Of a stretch of DNA of 64,000 nt, positions 63,316-64,000 are shown one piece after another (the first letter of the stretch is position 1; every line of letters begins with the position of its first letter). The notes under the pieces are model-generated. The model ran no database searches. It saw only the letters and a list, made by a program, of their open reading frames with translations, and was not told where the DNA came from. Made by a program: the position numbers and the translations under genes. This DNA comes from DASXUG01 sp964620425 (GTDB lineage Bacteria; Pseudomonadota; Gammaproteobacteria; Burkholderiales; Methylophilaceae), in the NCBI GenBank assembly GCA_964620425.1, contig CAZUGV010000001.1, positions 186,001 to 250,000 on the forward strand, written 5' to 3'.

Positions 63316-63882
63316 ATGATTGAACAAGACACTGATGCCGAGTTACTGCCGCTAATAGCAGCTGGCGACCAAGCCGCCACCAGACATATCGTCACAACCA
63401 AGTTGCCACGCATATTGGCACTAGGAGTACGTATGCTCAACAATCGCGCAAGTGCAGAGGATGTTGCCCAAGAAACCTTCGTTCGCTTATGGAAAAGTGC
63501 AGCACAGTGGCAAATAGGTGAAGCAAAACTCGATACATGGCTACATCGCGTTGCGTTAAATTTATGTTACGACCGATTACGTAGCCACGCGTATATAGCA
63601 GATAAACAACTACCTGACGATGCCTCGCCAGAGCAGATTGACCAAACACTTACACCAGAGCAACGGTTAGCACTGACCCAACAAGGTGTGCAAGTTAACG
63701 CGGCATTAGCATTATTGCCTACACGGCAGCGCGAAGCACTAGTGCTGCAATATTATCAGGAACTATCCAATATCGAAGCCGCCAATTTAATGGGCATCAG
63801 TGTAGATGCGCTTGAAAGCTTATTATCACGCGCGCGACGCAATTTGCGCGCCTTACTGATTGAAAAAGGAGTCACATCATGA
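63316..63882 (+). CDS. ECF-type RNA polymerase sigma factor
   Basis: A 188-residue sigma-70 family ECF factor. Region 2 (ASAEDVAQETFVRLWKSAAQ, about residues 46-65) and region 4 (LPTRQREALVLQYYQELSNI, about 135-154, then ISVDALESLLSRARRNLR) are clear. A 4-bp overlap (ATGA) couples it to the next gene, where ECF systems usually carry an anti-sigma factor or membrane partner. The signal it answers is unknown. Confidence 0.92.
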   Translation: MIEQDTDAELLPLIAAGDQAATRHIVTTKLPRILALGVRMLNNRASAEDVAQETFVRLWKSAAQWQIGEAKLDTWLHRVALNLCYDRLRSHAYIADKQLPDDASPEQIDQTLTPEQRLALTQQGVQVNAALALLPTRQREALVLQYYQELSNIEAANLMGISVDALESLLSRARRNLRALLIEKGVTS

Positions 63883-64000
63883 CGACTGAAAGTTTTAGCC
63901 AATTAGCCAAAATTTATGGGGCCGATATTAAACGCTGGCCTGAAGAGCATCGGTCGATGATAGGCGACCTTGCCGCAACGCAATTTACTGCCATGCGCCA
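63879..64000 (+). CDS. Start of a gene coupled to the ECF sigma factor, partial
   Basis: Only 40 residues are visible before the window ends. They begin MTTESFSQLAKIYGADIKRW and continue PEEHRSMIGDLAATQ. The I-Y-G-A-D-I-x-R-W-P pattern resembles N-termini of short proteins encoded after ECF sigma factors in proteobacteria. The position, with ATG overlapping the sigma stop, suggests a regulator or anti-sigma partner, but this cannot be confirmed here. Confidence 0.6.
   Translation, partial: MTTESFSQLAKIYGADIKRWPEEHRSMIGDLAATQFTAMR

Noticed and set aside
1..64000. tRNA, rRNA, CRISPR arrays and prophage genes
   Set aside because: Looked for and none recognised; no regularly spaced identical repeats, phage structural genes or integrase were seen.

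Overview
The window is a stretch of proteobacterial chromosome with moderate-to-low GC. It most resembles a betaproteobacterial methylotroph of the Methylophilaceae (Methylotenera-like); this is inferred from two genes for the PQQ precursor peptide PqqA, the sucC-sucD-ankyrin-nadE-glnB gene run, the divergent rluC/rne pair and overall protein resemblance, not from a database match. No rRNA, tRNA or CRISPR array was recognised.

Layout. 1-2.8 kb: start of an RNB-domain ribonuclease, selO, and a LysR regulator. 2.8-4.5 kb: an SbtA-type bicarbonate transporter with its PII-like partner. 4.4-12.7 kb: a probable zinc-limitation module (Fur/Zur-type regulator, a DksA with a degenerate zinc finger, a COG0523 metal GTPase, a TonB receptor and a three-gene ABC-2 system) lying between two almost identical approximately 250-bp blocks, each carrying pqqA and its terminator. 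12.9-15.9 kb: an AT-rich accessory patch with a Thoeris anti-phage pair (thsB, thsA), a parDE-type toxin-antitoxin pair and a short hairpin element. 15.9-34 kb: housekeeping genes (second COG0523 GTPase, cold-shock protein, glnB, nadE, ankyrin protein, sucDC, a GGDEF/EAL protein, serB, cyclophilin, mltF-like, serS, rarA, lolA, ftsK). 34-43.9 kb: storage-glucan metabolism (ROK glucokinase, malQ, GH57 enzyme, glgC, glgB, pgi). 43.9-52.1 kb: sppA, Rieske protein, HAD phosphatase, rluC, rne, recQ. 58.6-64 kb: aldo/keto reductase, a 37-residue membrane peptide gene, a TPR/glycosyltransferase-like protein, rlmF, an ECF sigma factor and the start of a gene overlapping it.

The most remarkable region is 52.2-57.8 kb. 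A minus-strand operon encodes a subtilisin-like (S8) protein whose C-terminal tail holds ten Ser/Thr-to-Cys segments at about nine-residue spacing, followed by an APH-fold kinase, a HopA1-family protein and a LanC-like cyclase. Kinase plus HopA1 lyase plus LanC-like cyclase is the split enzyme set expected to phosphorylate, eliminate and cyclise Ser/Thr with Cys into lanthionine (as in class V lanthipeptides and, for the first two, thioamitides). No separate precursor peptide is seen, so I propose that the protease tail is itself the substrate: a subtilase carrying thioether rings. A free-standing S8-propeptide-like protein (76 residues) is encoded convergently at the distal end of the operon. 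Function is inferred and untested.
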